DNA from: Streptomyces sp. WP-1
Lineage (GTDB): Bacteria; Actinomycetota; Actinomycetes; Streptomycetales; Streptomycetaceae
Length of the DNA stretch: 64,000 bases
Assembly: GCF_030450125.1 (NCBI RefSeq)
Contig: NZ_CP123923.1
Coordinates: forward strand, 7,039,001 to 7,103,000
Reading direction: 5' to 3'
Position 1 is the stretch's first letter. Each line of letters opens with the position of its first letter. Below the pieces are notes generated by a model. It did not search any database and was not told where the DNA came from. It worked only from the letters and a program-made list of their open reading frames with translations. Both the position numbers and the translations under genes were made by a program. Of this stretch, positions 49,801 through 59,800 are shown one piece after another.

Positions 49801-50483
49801 GCCGCGCTGCCGCTCACCTCGACACCGGTGAGCGTGGCACGCGCGTTCTGCTCCACGGCGAGCGCGGGCTTGCCGCTGCCGCTGATCCGGGTGGCCTCCA
49901 CCACCGCCGTGGCCTGCCCGTTGACGCAGACCCCGTTGCCCCGGGCCCGGTCGAGCCGGCAGTCGCGCAGGGTCAGCCGGCCGTGCTCGGCCACCACGAC
50001 CGCCGACGAGCCGACCTCCTTGATCTGCGTGCCCTCCACGGCGTTGGCGCCGCCGGAGGTGACCACGATGCCCGCGCCCTGCGCGTTGGTGACCTGGCAG
50101 TCCCGCAGCGCGACCACGCCGTCCTGCCAGGCCAGCACGGCCGCCCATGCCTCACCGGAGATCCGGCAGCCGTCCAGCGCGGCCTGCCCCCGGCGCACGT
50201 CGAGCACCGGGGCCTCACGGTCGGTGCCGGACAGCTGGAGGCCGGTGAGCTGGACCGCCTCCGCGTCCAGGACGAGGGTGCTGCCCGAGGCCGCCGCGAT
50301 CTCCACGGTGCCGCCGGCGCCCTCGGCGGCCAGCGTCACCGCGCGATTGATGTACAGGCTCTCGTCGTACCGCCCGGGCGCGACGGTGATCAGCGCGCCG
50401 TCGGTGGCGTCCGCCAGGGCGTCGGCGATGGCGCGGTAGGCCCCGGGGCGGTCCGGGGACACCAGTAGCACGGGCCGGGTCAC
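46854..50483 (-). CDS. EccA-like AAA+ ATPase with an N-terminal right-handed beta-helix
   Basis: The product is 1209 residues. Residues about 30-560 are a run of about 20 short repeats with polar turns (for example ALRDCQVTNAQGAGIVV, CTVFDNGGDGVRC), typical of a pectate-lyase-like parallel beta-helix. A CbbX/EccA-type AAA+ domain follows (GPPGTGKT with K603; Walker B VLFIDEAYTL near 658-667; FGNGRVARQVFEEM). The C-terminal third has a second, degenerate ATPase-like domain where EGPQGSGRRALART replaces the P-loop Lys with Arg. In mycobacteria EccA is a cytosolic chaperone-like ATPase for ESX substrates; the beta-helix may bind substrates. It overlaps the upstream gene by ATGA. Confidence 0.8.
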   Translation of the reverse strand: MTRPVLLVSPDRPGAYRAIADALADATDGALITVAPGRYDESLYINRAVTLAAEGAGGTVEIAAASGSTLVLDAEAVQLTGLQLSGTDREAPVLDVRRGQAALDGCRISGEAWAAVLAWQDGVVALRDCQVTNAQGAGIVVTSGGANAVEGTQIKEVGSSAVVVAEHGRLTLRDCRLDRARGNGVCVNGQATAVVEATRISGSGKPALAVEQNARATLTGVEVSGSAALDAYLTSAAEVVLTRCSFTGSGGQAVRVGEGSAPVLRECLVAGARREGIHVSAGARPRIEDCRITGTPTGLLVEAGGRAEGAGLAVEGASTAAVQVADGAVVLDRLTADAGGPALRGAGARTQVTLRDAELVTGVELSEGASATLSALRLRSGGGTGLALASGARAEVTGSAFTGCSTLVGAECELSAQDSEFTGADGDGIRVSAGGALTAVGCRVNGARGHGVHVQASSRAELTNCTVFDNGGDGVRCNTDEPVRVHDCEIRDNGGAPVRQLKSGQVSVERVDTGGDPAGRTTGATGGGDSGAADAEAATRAAAHTGTGPLAELEGLVGLESVKLEVTGLINLNKMAQRRQEMGLPMPPISRHLVFAGPPGTGKTTVARLYGAVLAELGILSQGHIVEVARADLVAQIIGGTAIKTTEVFNKALGGVLFIDEAYTLTSQSRGNGPDFGQEAVDTLMKLMEDHRDEVVVIVAGYSAQMEQFLASNPGMASRFARTVEFPNYSAEELVTIVRGLCAKHYYELSGSALEALDRYFQDVPKGATFGNGRVARQVFEEMISRQASRLAAGPPGDDTELSRLDGADVITVPAGAAEAQGGPAAPASGQGEQRPGRGARAPQPAGPAPAPSTAPAAAPQAPAGLRKLAAMAGLDAARAALATRVAALAGAGREPGRAVSAQANIVLEGPQGSGRRALARTYARCLTEAGLLTSGTVHEVRLSALPARFPKQPAHRLATALEEAEGGLLVLRLDEALGRRSPAERSAVLDGLARLAGTPCDTVLALCGSPAELRALIGERADIAGEFAEYLRLDPYTVEQAIELVRRRLWAFGFQLADDAAEMLAAAFDASPPPGGAWEAHRLAERLAASARTRTVSATDLPGAAASDTTQGPGPSGPSSAAGTAHSTGTAGSAGSGAAGPPPAANGARAPEAARTAVPAGPPPRANGAPPPHPAPATAAQPANAPHPGAGLPGTTEPPPQARPLVQT

Positions 50484-53400
50484 AGTTTCGCTCCCTCGTC
50501 AGGCGCACTCAGGTCGCCGCTGTTGCCGTTGCCGTCACCGGCGTTGTGCGGACGCTGCGGCGGTGTCGGCGCCCCGCCGATCAGACCCGGGGGCGTCCCG
50601 AGGCCGTCCTTGCCGCCGCCCCGCTCGTCCCGGCCCGCCGCGTCGTCGGCGCGCAGCGCGGCGGCCGCGCGGTCGAGTCCGTCCCGGGCGATCTCGTCCA
50701 ACGGCACCCGCTGGACGTCGACCTTGCCGTCGGAGGCGATCTCCGAGGGCGACAACTCCCTTAGCAGCACCGGCCCTTCACCCTCCGCGGGGCGCAGCAC
50801 CTTGAACGTGGTGCCGGGCAGGAACACCACGCGGTCCGGCTCGGCGGGGTCGATCAGATTGGTACGGCGGGCGGTGATCGACCAGATGAGGAAGTCGGTG
50901 GCGTCGTGCGGACCGGGACGCGGGGCGCCGTACGCCGTGCAGAACGCCCACTCCGTCACCAGCCGCCCCTCCCGGAACCACGCCCGCTCCGCCGCGCTCG
51001 CCCGGGCCCGCAGCAGCGCCGCGCCCCGGTACGAGGGCAGCCTGCGCAGCCCGGCCGCCACACAGCGGGCCAACGGCACGTGCGGACCGACCGCCGCGGC
51101 GCGTACGGCCGCGTTGACCTGCGCGCTGTCCCCGGACAGGAACAGCCGTACGGCCACCAGGTCGGTGAGCGCGTCCGTGGCCTCGCCGCGCGCGCCGCCG
51201 CGCAGTCCCGGGGACTCCGACATCACCCGGGACACCGTGCCCGCGACCGCGTTGTACTGCGTGCTCAGCGTCCGGCGCACCCAGTCCCGCTCCTTCTCGG
51301 TGCCGCGCTCGGGCGGTACCGCGCAGGCGGACGCCTTGGGGGTCGGCTGGACGCGGACACCGGGGACGGCCGCGGGTGCGGGCGCCGGGGACCTGGGGCC
51401 GTCCGGGGTGCCCGGCGCGGGGGCGGTTGGCGCCGGCCCGTCGGCCCGCTCGGTCTCGGCGGGCGCCACGGGCGCGGCGGCCGGGGAGTCGGACTCCAGC
51501 CGGATCAACTGCGCGGGCCGCACGGGGGGTGCCGGGGGAGCGGCGGGTGCCGTCGGCGGCACAGTGGACTGCGACTGCGACTGCGACTGCGGCTGCGACT
51601 GCGACTGCGACTGCGGCTGCGGCTGCGGCTGTGGCTGTGGCTGTGGCTCGGGCTCCGGGTTCTCGGCCGCAGGTGTGGGCTGCGGCGTCGACGGACCGGC
51701 GCCGGGGCTGTCGGGCGCGTGCGGGACCGACGGCTCCGGCTTCGGCGCAGGCCGCTGCTCCGGTTCCGGGCCGGTCGGTCGCGCGGGTACGTCGGTCCGC
51801 GCCGGGCGCTCCGCCTCCCCGCCGCCGGGCCCGTCCGCAGGGCGCGGATTCTCCCTCGCCGGCTCACCCGGAACCCCCGGCTCACCCGGAACCCCCGGCT
51901 CGCTCGGATGGCCCGGTTCGGCCGCACGTCCCGGCTCGGACACGGCCGGAAGGTGGGGCAGCGGAAGGCGCGCGGGCGCGGCGGGAGGAAGCGGCGCGGG
52001 CACCGGCGGAACGGGACCCTGGACCACGGGCGTCGCCGGAACCGGTTCCTCACCCACGGGTGTCGGCGCCGGACCGTCGGTGCGCGGCGCGTCGGGCATC
52101 GGCCCCGGTGCGGGGCGCGGCGCCTCCCGCACCGGCTCGGGCACCGGCATCGGCGCGGGACCGCCGGTCGCCGTGGCCTCCGACGCGGTGGCGAGGGTCT
52201 CCCGCTCCGGGGGCCCGGCCGGGGCCGTCTCCCCGGCCGCACCGGTCACCTGGACGTCGTCGCCCGACTCGACCCGCGGCAACCCGGCCGACGGCACCTC
52301 GGACTCGGTCCTGGCCGGGGGAGGCGCCGTCACGGGCGGTGCCGCCGGTGCCGCGTTCCCTCGTACCCGGACGGTCGCCTCGTCGAGGTCCAGATGTGCG
52401 AGCGCCGAAGCCGCGCCCGACCCCTCACGTCGTACAACTCCGTTGTCGATCGCGGGAGTTGCGGCCTGCTCCGGCGAACTCCAGGGTGCCGCCTCCGCCG
52501 TCCGTACCTGGCCGCGGAACGCGGTGGGGGCGATCGCCTGCGGGCCGGTCGCCGTGGCGTCCGGTGCCGACCACAGGTGGGCGTCGTCCGCCGGGACGAC
52601 CACATGGCCCGGCTCGTCGGCCGGGGCGATGGTGAAGCCCTCGCGGCGCTCGGGGTCCAGCCGCCACAGCATGTCCTCGGCGAGCGAGCGCATACGGTCG
52701 GCCGTGCCGGGCGTGCTGCGGTCGTAGAGGATGGCCGCGTAGCCGGGCGCGGCCGGAATCCGGCGTACCGCGTCGCCGTCGGCGGGCTCGGCCAGCGGGC
52801 GCATCCACAGCCCGCTCTGCACCACTTCGAGCACCGCGTCGGCGGCGTACTCGTACACACCGGTGGTGATCTCGGGCACCCCGAACAGGGGCCTGCGCAG
52901 CCCGAAGAGGGCGGGCGGGGCCGGAACGCTCTCGGTGCGCGGGAAGTACATCAGCTCGCTGACGAACGGGTGGTGGCCGAGCGTGCCGTCCGGCCGTACC
53001 GCCGCCACCTCGGGCGAGTCGAGCCCGGCGCGCGACTCGACGGGCACGCCCGCGTACAGCACCACCTGCTGGCCGAGCGCGTCGGCGAGTTCCTGGCCCA
53101 GCGCCTCGGCGCCCTCGGGCAGCGCGACGGGACCGAGGTGCAGGAAGCGCACCCAGGAGCGCGCGGACGGCAGGACCGTCTCCCACAGCCGGGTCACGTC
53201 CGCCAGGGTCACCGGCGGTCCGCCGGGGCTGCCGAGGACCACGGTGAGGATGTCGGGATGGCTCGGCAGCCGGTCCACCAGGCGCCGGCCGCTCTCGGCG
53301 GCCGGATGGTCGTGCGGGCTGCGCACCCACACCCCGCAGGGCGCCGGCTCGGCGATGCCGTGGCCACTGGTCGTCCAGGGGCGGTCGAAGGTGGAGAACT

Positions 53401-53857
53401 CCCAGCGCGGCTTGGGGAATCGGCGCGAGTCGCGCTCCGCCGAACGGCCGGGCCGGAACCGCAGCCAGCCCGCGCCGTGGTCGCTCGGGATGAACAGGCC
53501 GCCGCCGTCGGTCGGCAGCACCGCGCCGTCCGGGGCGAGCACCAGCCGCCCGAGCCGGTCCGCGATCCGCTGGGCGGCGCGCCGCGACTCCTGGGGCGTG
53601 CTGCGGCCGAAGACCAGGCGCAGGCTCTCGCCCCGGCCCGCCAGCAGCCGTGCCACCGCGTCCGCCGAGCCCTCCAGCGACCCGTAGGGGAGATCCACCA
53701 CGGCCAGGGTGTGCTGGGGGTCGGCGGCGAGCCCCGCGGCGAACGCGGCGGCCCCCGGGTCGGGTTCGCCCTTGGGGTGCACCAGCAGGGCCCGGCCCTC
53801 GGCCCGGCACTGCAACGCCGTCCCGCCCGCCCGGGCGGTACCCAGTCCTCTGCGCAT
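50480..53857 (-). CDS. Large ESX-associated protein with a degenerate ADP-ribosyltransferase-like domain
   Basis: The product is 1125 residues. The first 470 or so form an alpha/beta region without recognised motif. A long Pro/Ala/Glu-rich linker follows, with a PQ/SQ dipeptide run. The last 250 or so residues include SYRGAALL (Arg near 943), TEWAFCTAY and VVFLPGTTFKVL near 1010-1020, the order of elements in R-S-E mono-ADP-ribosyltransferases. The catalytic ExE is not present just before VVFLPGT, where the sequence is EPDR, so enzyme activity is doubtful. It sits between eccB (4-bp gap) and the EccA-like gene (ATGA overlap). Confidence 0.6.
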   Translation of the reverse strand: MRRGLGTARAGGTALQCRAEGRALLVHPKGEPDPGAAAFAAGLAADPQHTLAVVDLPYGSLEGSADAVARLLAGRGESLRLVFGRSTPQESRRAAQRIADRLGRLVLAPDGAVLPTDGGGLFIPSDHGAGWLRFRPGRSAERDSRRFPKPRWEFSTFDRPWTTSGHGIAEPAPCGVWVRSPHDHPAAESGRRLVDRLPSHPDILTVVLGSPGGPPVTLADVTRLWETVLPSARSWVRFLHLGPVALPEGAEALGQELADALGQQVVLYAGVPVESRAGLDSPEVAAVRPDGTLGHHPFVSELMYFPRTESVPAPPALFGLRRPLFGVPEITTGVYEYAADAVLEVVQSGLWMRPLAEPADGDAVRRIPAAPGYAAILYDRSTPGTADRMRSLAEDMLWRLDPERREGFTIAPADEPGHVVVPADDAHLWSAPDATATGPQAIAPTAFRGQVRTAEAAPWSSPEQAATPAIDNGVVRREGSGAASALAHLDLDEATVRVRGNAAPAAPPVTAPPPARTESEVPSAGLPRVESGDDVQVTGAAGETAPAGPPERETLATASEATATGGPAPMPVPEPVREAPRPAPGPMPDAPRTDGPAPTPVGEEPVPATPVVQGPVPPVPAPLPPAAPARLPLPHLPAVSEPGRAAEPGHPSEPGVPGEPGVPGEPARENPRPADGPGGGEAERPARTDVPARPTGPEPEQRPAPKPEPSVPHAPDSPGAGPSTPQPTPAAENPEPEPQPQPQPQPQPQSQSQSQPQSQSQSQSTVPPTAPAAPPAPPVRPAQLIRLESDSPAAAPVAPAETERADGPAPTAPAPGTPDGPRSPAPAPAAVPGVRVQPTPKASACAVPPERGTEKERDWVRRTLSTQYNAVAGTVSRVMSESPGLRGGARGEATDALTDLVAVRLFLSGDSAQVNAAVRAAAVGPHVPLARCVAAGLRRLPSYRGAALLRARASAAERAWFREGRLVTEWAFCTAYGAPRPGPHDATDFLIWSITARRTNLIDPAEPDRVVFLPGTTFKVLRPAEGEGPVLLRELSPSEIASDGKVDVQRVPLDEIARDGLDRAAAALRADDAAGRDERGGGKDGLGTPPGLIGGAPTPPQRPHNAGDGNGNSGDLSAPDEGAKL
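51569..51646. repeat. Hexanucleotide array encoding PQ/SQ dipeptides
   Basis: About thirteen 6-bp units of the types GCGACT, GCGGCT and GTGGCT run without interruption. On the minus strand they encode alternating Gln with Pro or Ser in a linker. Such a microsatellite in a GC-rich genome is prone to length change without frameshift. Confidence 0.85.
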
Positions 53858-53861
53858 CCGC

Positions 53862-55340
53862 TCACCCCACCCGTGCGGCGGAGCCGGTGGGCGACGGATC
53901 GGCGGACACCGCCGGGACCGGGGCCTCGCCCGTGGTCCGGCCGCTATCCGAAGTTCCCTGTGCCTGATGGGAGTCGGCCGAGGGCGAAGCCGTCGCCCCG
54001 TCCTGTCCCGCCTTCACCGTCAGCGCCGCCACCGAGCGGTCGAGGACCGGTCCGTGGGGCAGCGCCACCAGCAGGCTCTCCGGCAGCGCGGTCGCGGTGC
54101 CGGAGCCGATGCCGAGGGACTGCGCGGCGGAGGAGCCCAGCGGGTAGACGATGCCCTGGTCGGTGATCAGGAAGGTGTGCGGGTTCGCCACCCGCGCGGC
54201 CACCTCCCGCTGGTCCACGGCGTACACACCGTGCGACGGCGGCACCAGCACCCGCTGCCTCCCCGTCGCGGCGGCGCCGCTCTCCACGACCACGGCCGCG
54301 CTGAGCCGGGCCCCCTGGGTGCTCTCCCGCAGGCACACCGCCTGCCCGGAGGTGTCGACCGCAGGGGCGCCGAGCACGTCCGGGGCCCCGCTGTCGAGGG
54401 AGTGGTGGGCGGAGACCTTGGCGGAGGCGATGTCGGTCACCGACACCTCGCGGGTGGCCGGTGCGCCGGGCCGGGCCGCGAGCAACGCGGCCTCGGTGGC
54501 GCTGACTTGGGTCACCCCGTCGGCGGTCATGACGTAGGTGTGCCGGGCGCCCGCCGTGCTCATGGTGAACAACTGGCCCACGGTGACGGGCCGTCCGGCG
54601 ATCTTCCCGGCGGGGCTGCCCATCCGGTCGAGCTTCGCCGGGGCGAGCGCGGCCCCGGTCGGTACGGCGGCGAGCCACGCGGTGGACGCGGCCACCGGGC
54701 GGTCGCCGTCGAGGCCGAGCGCGATCAGCGCGGACTGGGCGGGCACCGGGTACTTGGTGCCCCGCCACAGCACGAACCGCTGCCCGCTCGCGGACTTCAG
54801 CAGCAGCTGCCGTCCGGCGGGGAAGGCGCCCGCGTGCGCGCCCGGCGCGAAGTCGACCACATGGCCGGACGGCAGATCCGGGCGCAGGCAGTCGGTCCAG
54901 GACCCGGCCAGCAGGGTGGCCGGGGTGGGCAGGGAGTCGGGCGCGCCGTCGATGCCGATGGGCGCGCCGTGCGGTACGCCGCTCAGTGCCTTCGCCGCGA
55001 CGGTGCGTACGGCGGCGCCCTTGCCGGTCAGCAGCAGCGCGGAGGCGTAGTTGCGCACCGGGCGCAGACTGCCGTCGAGGAAGAGATAGCGGGTGCCGGT
55101 CTCCTTCTCCACGACGATCGAGCCGGGTTCGCGCCAGGCCGCCGTGGTCACCGGCGACAGCTTGCCGTAGACCAGGAAGCCCAGGGACAGCAGGACGACG
55201 AGTCCCGCGCCGAAGAAGGTGCCGAGGGCGGCCCGCTTGGTGGGGCTGTCGCCGCGGCCGGGGTCGCCGGTGACGAGGGCGGTCGCAAGGCGGCCCATGG
55301 CGAACTGGTACGCCTGCATGTGATCGCGTCGGGTCTGCAC
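53862..55340 (-). CDS. eccB: Type VII secretion core protein EccB
   Basis: The product is 492 residues. A short cytosolic start (QTRRDHMQAYQFAMGRLATALV) precedes one membrane helix (about residues 39-60, ALGTFFGAGLVVLLSLGFL) and a long extracytoplasmic domain with repeated YVMTADGV and FLITDQGIVYPL strands and conserved cysteines (TDCLRPD, AVCLRES). These are all EccB hallmarks. GTG 55340 is used because the first residues match the family. EccB joins EccC, EccD and EccE in the membrane pore complex. Confidence 0.92.
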   Translation of the reverse strand: MQTRRDHMQAYQFAMGRLATALVTGDPGRGDSPTKRAALGTFFGAGLVVLLSLGFLVYGKLSPVTTAAWREPGSIVVEKETGTRYLFLDGSLRPVRNYASALLLTGKGAAVRTVAAKALSGVPHGAPIGIDGAPDSLPTPATLLAGSWTDCLRPDLPSGHVVDFAPGAHAGAFPAGRQLLLKSASGQRFVLWRGTKYPVPAQSALIALGLDGDRPVAASTAWLAAVPTGAALAPAKLDRMGSPAGKIAGRPVTVGQLFTMSTAGARHTYVMTADGVTQVSATEAALLAARPGAPATREVSVTDIASAKVSAHHSLDSGAPDVLGAPAVDTSGQAVCLRESTQGARLSAAVVVESGAAATGRQRVLVPPSHGVYAVDQREVAARVANPHTFLITDQGIVYPLGSSAAQSLGIGSGTATALPESLLVALPHGPVLDRSVAALTVKAGQDGATASPSADSHQAQGTSDSGRTTGEAPVPAVSADPSPTGSAARVG

Positions 55341-55353
55341 GCCGCTGCCCCTC

Positions 55354-56748
55354 TCAGCTCGCCAGGGCGCGGAAGTAGGCGTACGCGTGCAGGACCTGGA
55401 GCAGCAGTGGCAGCAGCGCGATCGCGGTGACCGTCTCCAGCAGGTCGCCGCTGTGCCCCCACACCGGCAGCAGCCGGCCGCTCGGCAGCCGCCACGCGGC
55501 GACCAGCAGGGCGAGGACCGCGGCGAGCAGCACGGCCACCACGACCACCCGGGCGCCGTCGCCCGCGGCGGCGAACCGGGTGAGCGCCACCGTGACCAGA
55601 CCTGCGGCACCGGCGAGCACGGTCGGCACGCGCTGTGCGGACCGGTTCAGGCCGCGGGCCCGCAGCAGCACCGCGCCCGCGAAGACCAGCGGCAGCAGCC
55701 AGCCGATCCAGCCGCCCTCGCGGGTCATGTACCAGAACCCGGCCGTGTAGACGAGCGCGGAGGACACGCTGAGGGTGTCCAGGAAGGAGCCGGCCGCCTT
55801 GACCCTGCGCTCCACCCGCTCCTGCGGCTCCGGGTCGATGTCCTCCTGCAACTCGGCCGCGTTGTGCGGGAGCCGGGGCACCCGCAGCCGGGCGGTGCGC
55901 AGCGCGAGCCGGGGCCCGAAGTGGCCGAGCACGAACATGGCGACCGCGACGACGGCGACCGCCTGGGCGCCGTGCCAGCCGGTGGCGTGCATCAGCCCGG
56001 TCCCGACGGCGGCGGCGAGCGCGGTGCCCAGCGCGGTGCCGGGGACCACCAGCGGCAGCGGGCGCAGCGCCAGCAGCGCGACGGCCACGACCGCGACGCA
56101 GCCCGCCGCGGCCAGCATCCCGGGCAGCCCCGGCGCGAACCCGCCGTGCGGCCCCTGGCGGAACGTCAGCCCGGCCAGCGCGCCGAACGCGAGCGCGCCG
56201 AGACCGGCCACCAGCACACTGCCCGCGTCGGCGGAGAGCCGGTCGCCTGCCACGCATCCGGCGGCCAGCAGTACGGCGATCACCCCGGCGCCGGCCGAGG
56301 CGCCGAGCCCCGGGCCGAATCCCAGCAGCGCCCACGCCACCGCGGGCAGCGCCAGTGCCGCCAGGGTGAGCGCCAGGCCCCGGGTAAGCGCCGGGCGCCA
56401 GCCGCCTGGCAACGCTGTCACGACGTGTGCGACCCCGTCGGAGACGTCGTCGAAGTGCAGGGCGGGCAACGGCTCGTCGGCGGGCCGCAGATGGAGCACC
56501 TCGCCATGGCGCAGGTGCGCGGTGGCGGGGGTGGCGTCGGCGTCGAACGGGTCCTCGCCGAGCCGTTGCAGCACCCAGGGCGTGCCGCGGTCCGCCGTCT
56601 CCGCCGTCACATGGCGCACCAGGACGGGCAGCAGCGCGGAGACCGGGGTGGTGAGCGGGATCGCCAGGTCGGCCTGGCCGGTGGGGCCCACCACCGTGAC
56701 CCGGCAGACCTCCGAGGCGGGTGCGGTGACCGCGGGGGCTGTGGTCAT
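55354..56748 (-). CDS. eccD: Type VII secretion integral membrane protein EccD
   Basis: The product is 464 residues. An N-terminal ubiquitin-like (YukD) domain of about 95 residues (CRVTVVGPTGQADLAIPL, VLHLRPADEPLP) is followed by about 11 membrane helices, the standard EccD layout. EccD lines the channel in the inner membrane. It starts 70 bp after eccC and ends 13 bp before eccB, so all are likely co-transcribed. Confidence 0.92.
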   Translation of the reverse strand: MTTAPAVTAPASEVCRVTVVGPTGQADLAIPLTTPVSALLPVLVRHVTAETADRGTPWVLQRLGEDPFDADATPATAHLRHGEVLHLRPADEPLPALHFDDVSDGVAHVVTALPGGWRPALTRGLALTLAALALPAVAWALLGFGPGLGASAGAGVIAVLLAAGCVAGDRLSADAGSVLVAGLGALAFGALAGLTFRQGPHGGFAPGLPGMLAAAGCVAVVAVALLALRPLPLVVPGTALGTALAAAVGTGLMHATGWHGAQAVAVVAVAMFVLGHFGPRLALRTARLRVPRLPHNAAELQEDIDPEPQERVERRVKAAGSFLDTLSVSSALVYTAGFWYMTREGGWIGWLLPLVFAGAVLLRARGLNRSAQRVPTVLAGAAGLVTVALTRFAAAGDGARVVVVAVLLAAVLALLVAAWRLPSGRLLPVWGHSGDLLETVTAIALLPLLLQVLHAYAYFRALAS

Positions 56749-56818
56749 CGGACTGCTCCTGGGGAGAGGGAGGGGGACGTGGGGAGGGGGCGCATGCCGC
56801 TCATGCCGTTCTTGACGT

Positions 56819-59800
56819 TCATGAGGACACCAGCCCGGTCTGTACGAGACGTACCGAACGCCGGGTGACGAGCTGCGCCCGGCCCGCGGGCAGCGTGCGC
56901 GGCTTGGCCTCGCCGAGGAACTTGCCCTCCTCCTTGGGGTAGGAGAAGAGCAGACCGGGGTTGCCCAGCTCCCACAGCCGGCGCAGCACCGGGTCCATCA
57001 TGGCGCGGATCGAGCCGGAGGTGCTGCGGGCGACGATCAGGTGCATGCCGATGTGCAGGCCCTGTGCGAGCAGCGGTACCAGGGGCGCCATCGGGGAGGG
57101 GGCGCCCGGGGCTCCGGAGAACAGGTCGTAGTCGTCGATGAGGACGAACAGCAGCGGCCCCTCCCACCAGTCGCGGCGGGCGAGCTGCTCCGGGCTGATG
57201 TCCGGGCCCGGCACCCGCTTGCCCACCGACACCGAGGCGCTGGTGGCCAGCTGGGCGAGCGCGTCGCTGTCCACGACGTACCCGACCCGGTACGCCTCGG
57301 GCACCGAGTTGAGGAGCCCGCGCCCCGGGTCGGCGACCATGATGCGCGCCTCCTCGGGGGTGTAGCGGGCGGTGATGGCGCGGATCATCAGGCGCAGCGC
57401 GTTGGTCTTGCCGGTCTCGCCGTCGCCGAACACCATCAGGTGCGGGTTGGTGGTGAAGTCGTGCCAGACCGGTTCGAGGCGCTGCTCGTCCCAGCCGAGG
57501 CAGACCTTGAAGTCGTCCTCGGACACCGGGAGATCGGTCACCGGAAGGCGGGTCGGCAGCAGCCGGACGCCGGGGGCCGGGCGGCCCGTCCAGAAGGTGT
57601 CGATCTCCGCCACGGCCGACTTGGTGGCCGTCGTCAGATCGCCGGTCTCGCCCGAGCCGTCCAGGCGGGGCAGCGCGGACAGGAAGTGGTGGCCGGCCGC
57701 GGTCAGACCCCGGCCGGGCTGGTGCGGTACGGCCGCCGCGGTCCGGGAGCCGACCTCGGACTCCATCGAATCGCCCAGCCGCAGCTCGAACTTGGTGCCC
57801 AGCAGGTCGCGCAGCCGGGGCCGGAACTCCGACCAGCGCACCGCGGAACCGATCACATGCAGACCGAACGACAGCCCGCGCGCGGCCATCTCGATGACCC
57901 GGGGCTCCAGTTCCTCGTAGTCCTGGCGCAGCGTGCCCCAGCCGTCGACCACCAGGAACACATCGCCGTAGGGGTCGTCGATCTCGCCGGTGGCGCGCAG
58001 CCGGCGGTAGGCCGCCATCGACTCCAGGCCGCGCGAGGTGAACTCCTCCTCGCGCTTCTCCAGCAGCTGGCTCAGCTCCGCGACCGTGCGCAGCACGCGG
58101 TCGCGCTCCAGACGGGTGGCGACCGAGCCGACATGCGGCAGACCGGCCGTGGAGACCAGACCGCCACCGCCGAAGTCCAGGCAGTAGAACTGGACCTCCT
58201 CGGGGGTGTGGGTCAGCGCCAGGGACAGCATCAGGGTGCGCAGCAGGGTCGACTTGCCGGTCTGCGGGGCGCCCGCCACACCGATGTGGCCGTCGGCGCC
58301 GGACAGATCGGCGACCAGCAGCTCCCGCAGCTGCTCGAAGGGCCGGTCCACGATGCCGAGCGGCACCCGCAGCGAGCTGAGCGAGGGATGGTCGGCCGCG
58401 CTCATGCCGCGCACCGGGTCCGGCACGATGCCCGGCAGCAGCTGGTCCAGGCTCGGGGACTCGGTCAGCGGCGGCAGCCACACCTGCCGGGCCGGCGGGC
58501 CGCTCTCCTCCAGGCGCCCGATCAGCACCTCCAGGAGACTCTCCTCGCTCTGCTCCCCGCCCGCCGCCTGGGCGGCGGCCTTGCGTTCGGCGGCGGCCGA
58601 CGCCTCCCGGGCGGCCTCCAGCGCCTGCTGCTCGGCGACCCGCTCGGACAGCAGCGTGCCCTGCTGCTCCAGCCCGAACAGGGTGATCTCCTGCCCGGCG
58701 GCGCCCAGTTGCGCGGAATGCTCGGCCTCGCCCACCGGTTCCGGGGCGGCACCGGAGACGTAGGCGGCCTTGAAGCGGACCAGGTTGGTGGTGTCCACCT
58801 TCAGGAAACCGTTGCCCGGCGCCGACGGCAGCTCATAGGCGTGCGAGACGCCGATGACACTGCGCGACTCCATCGCGGAGAACGTCCGCAGGGCGATCCG
58901 GTACGACAGATGTCCCTCGACCTTGTGGATACGGCTCTCGTCCAGCCGCTGGGAGGCCAGCAGCAGATGCACCCCGAGGCTGCGCCCGAGGCGGCCGATG
59001 GAGACGAACAGATCCACGAACTCCGGCTTGCTGGCGAGCAGTTCGGAGAACTCGTCCACGATGATCAGCAGCGAGGGCAGCGGCGTCAGATTCGCCCCGG
59101 CGCCCCGCGCCTTCTCGTAGTCGAACAGCGAGGAGTACCCGGACTCGCGCAGCAGCTCCTGGCGGCGGATCATCTCGCCGTTGATGGAGTCGCGCATGCG
59201 GTCCACGAGGTGGATCTCGTCGGCCAGGTTGGTGATGACCGCCGAGGTGTGCGGCAGCCGGTCCATGCCGAGGAAGGTCGCGCCGCCCTTGAAGTCGACC
59301 AGCACCAGGTTGAGGATCTCCGAGGAGTGCGTGGCGACCAGGCCCATCACCAGGGTGCGCAGCAGCTCGCTCTTGCCGGAGCCGGTGGCACCGATGAGCA
59401 GGCCGTGCGGGCCCATGCCGCCCTGCGCCGACTCCTTGATGTCCAGCTCGACGACCTCGCCCTCCTCCGTGACGCCCAACGGCACCAGCAGACGGGCGGA
59501 CTGGGCGATGCGGGGGCGCCACTTGCCCGCCACGTCGAAGGTGCGCGGGTCCCGGATGCCGAGCAGCGCGGTGAGGTCGAAGTCCGACTCCAGCGACCGG
59601 TCCACCAGGTCCACGCTGCCGCTGGTGCGCATCGGCGCCAGCAGCCGGGCCAGGGTGTCCGCCTCGGTGCGGCCGAGCGTGTCGGCCTCGGCGGTCACCG
59701 TGTCGTCACCGGCCGGGAACGCGACGCTGGTGCCCCGCGTGGTCAGCCGCAGCACCTTCGGACCGCCGGTCATCGCGCCCGTCGCGTCCAGCAGGACGAC

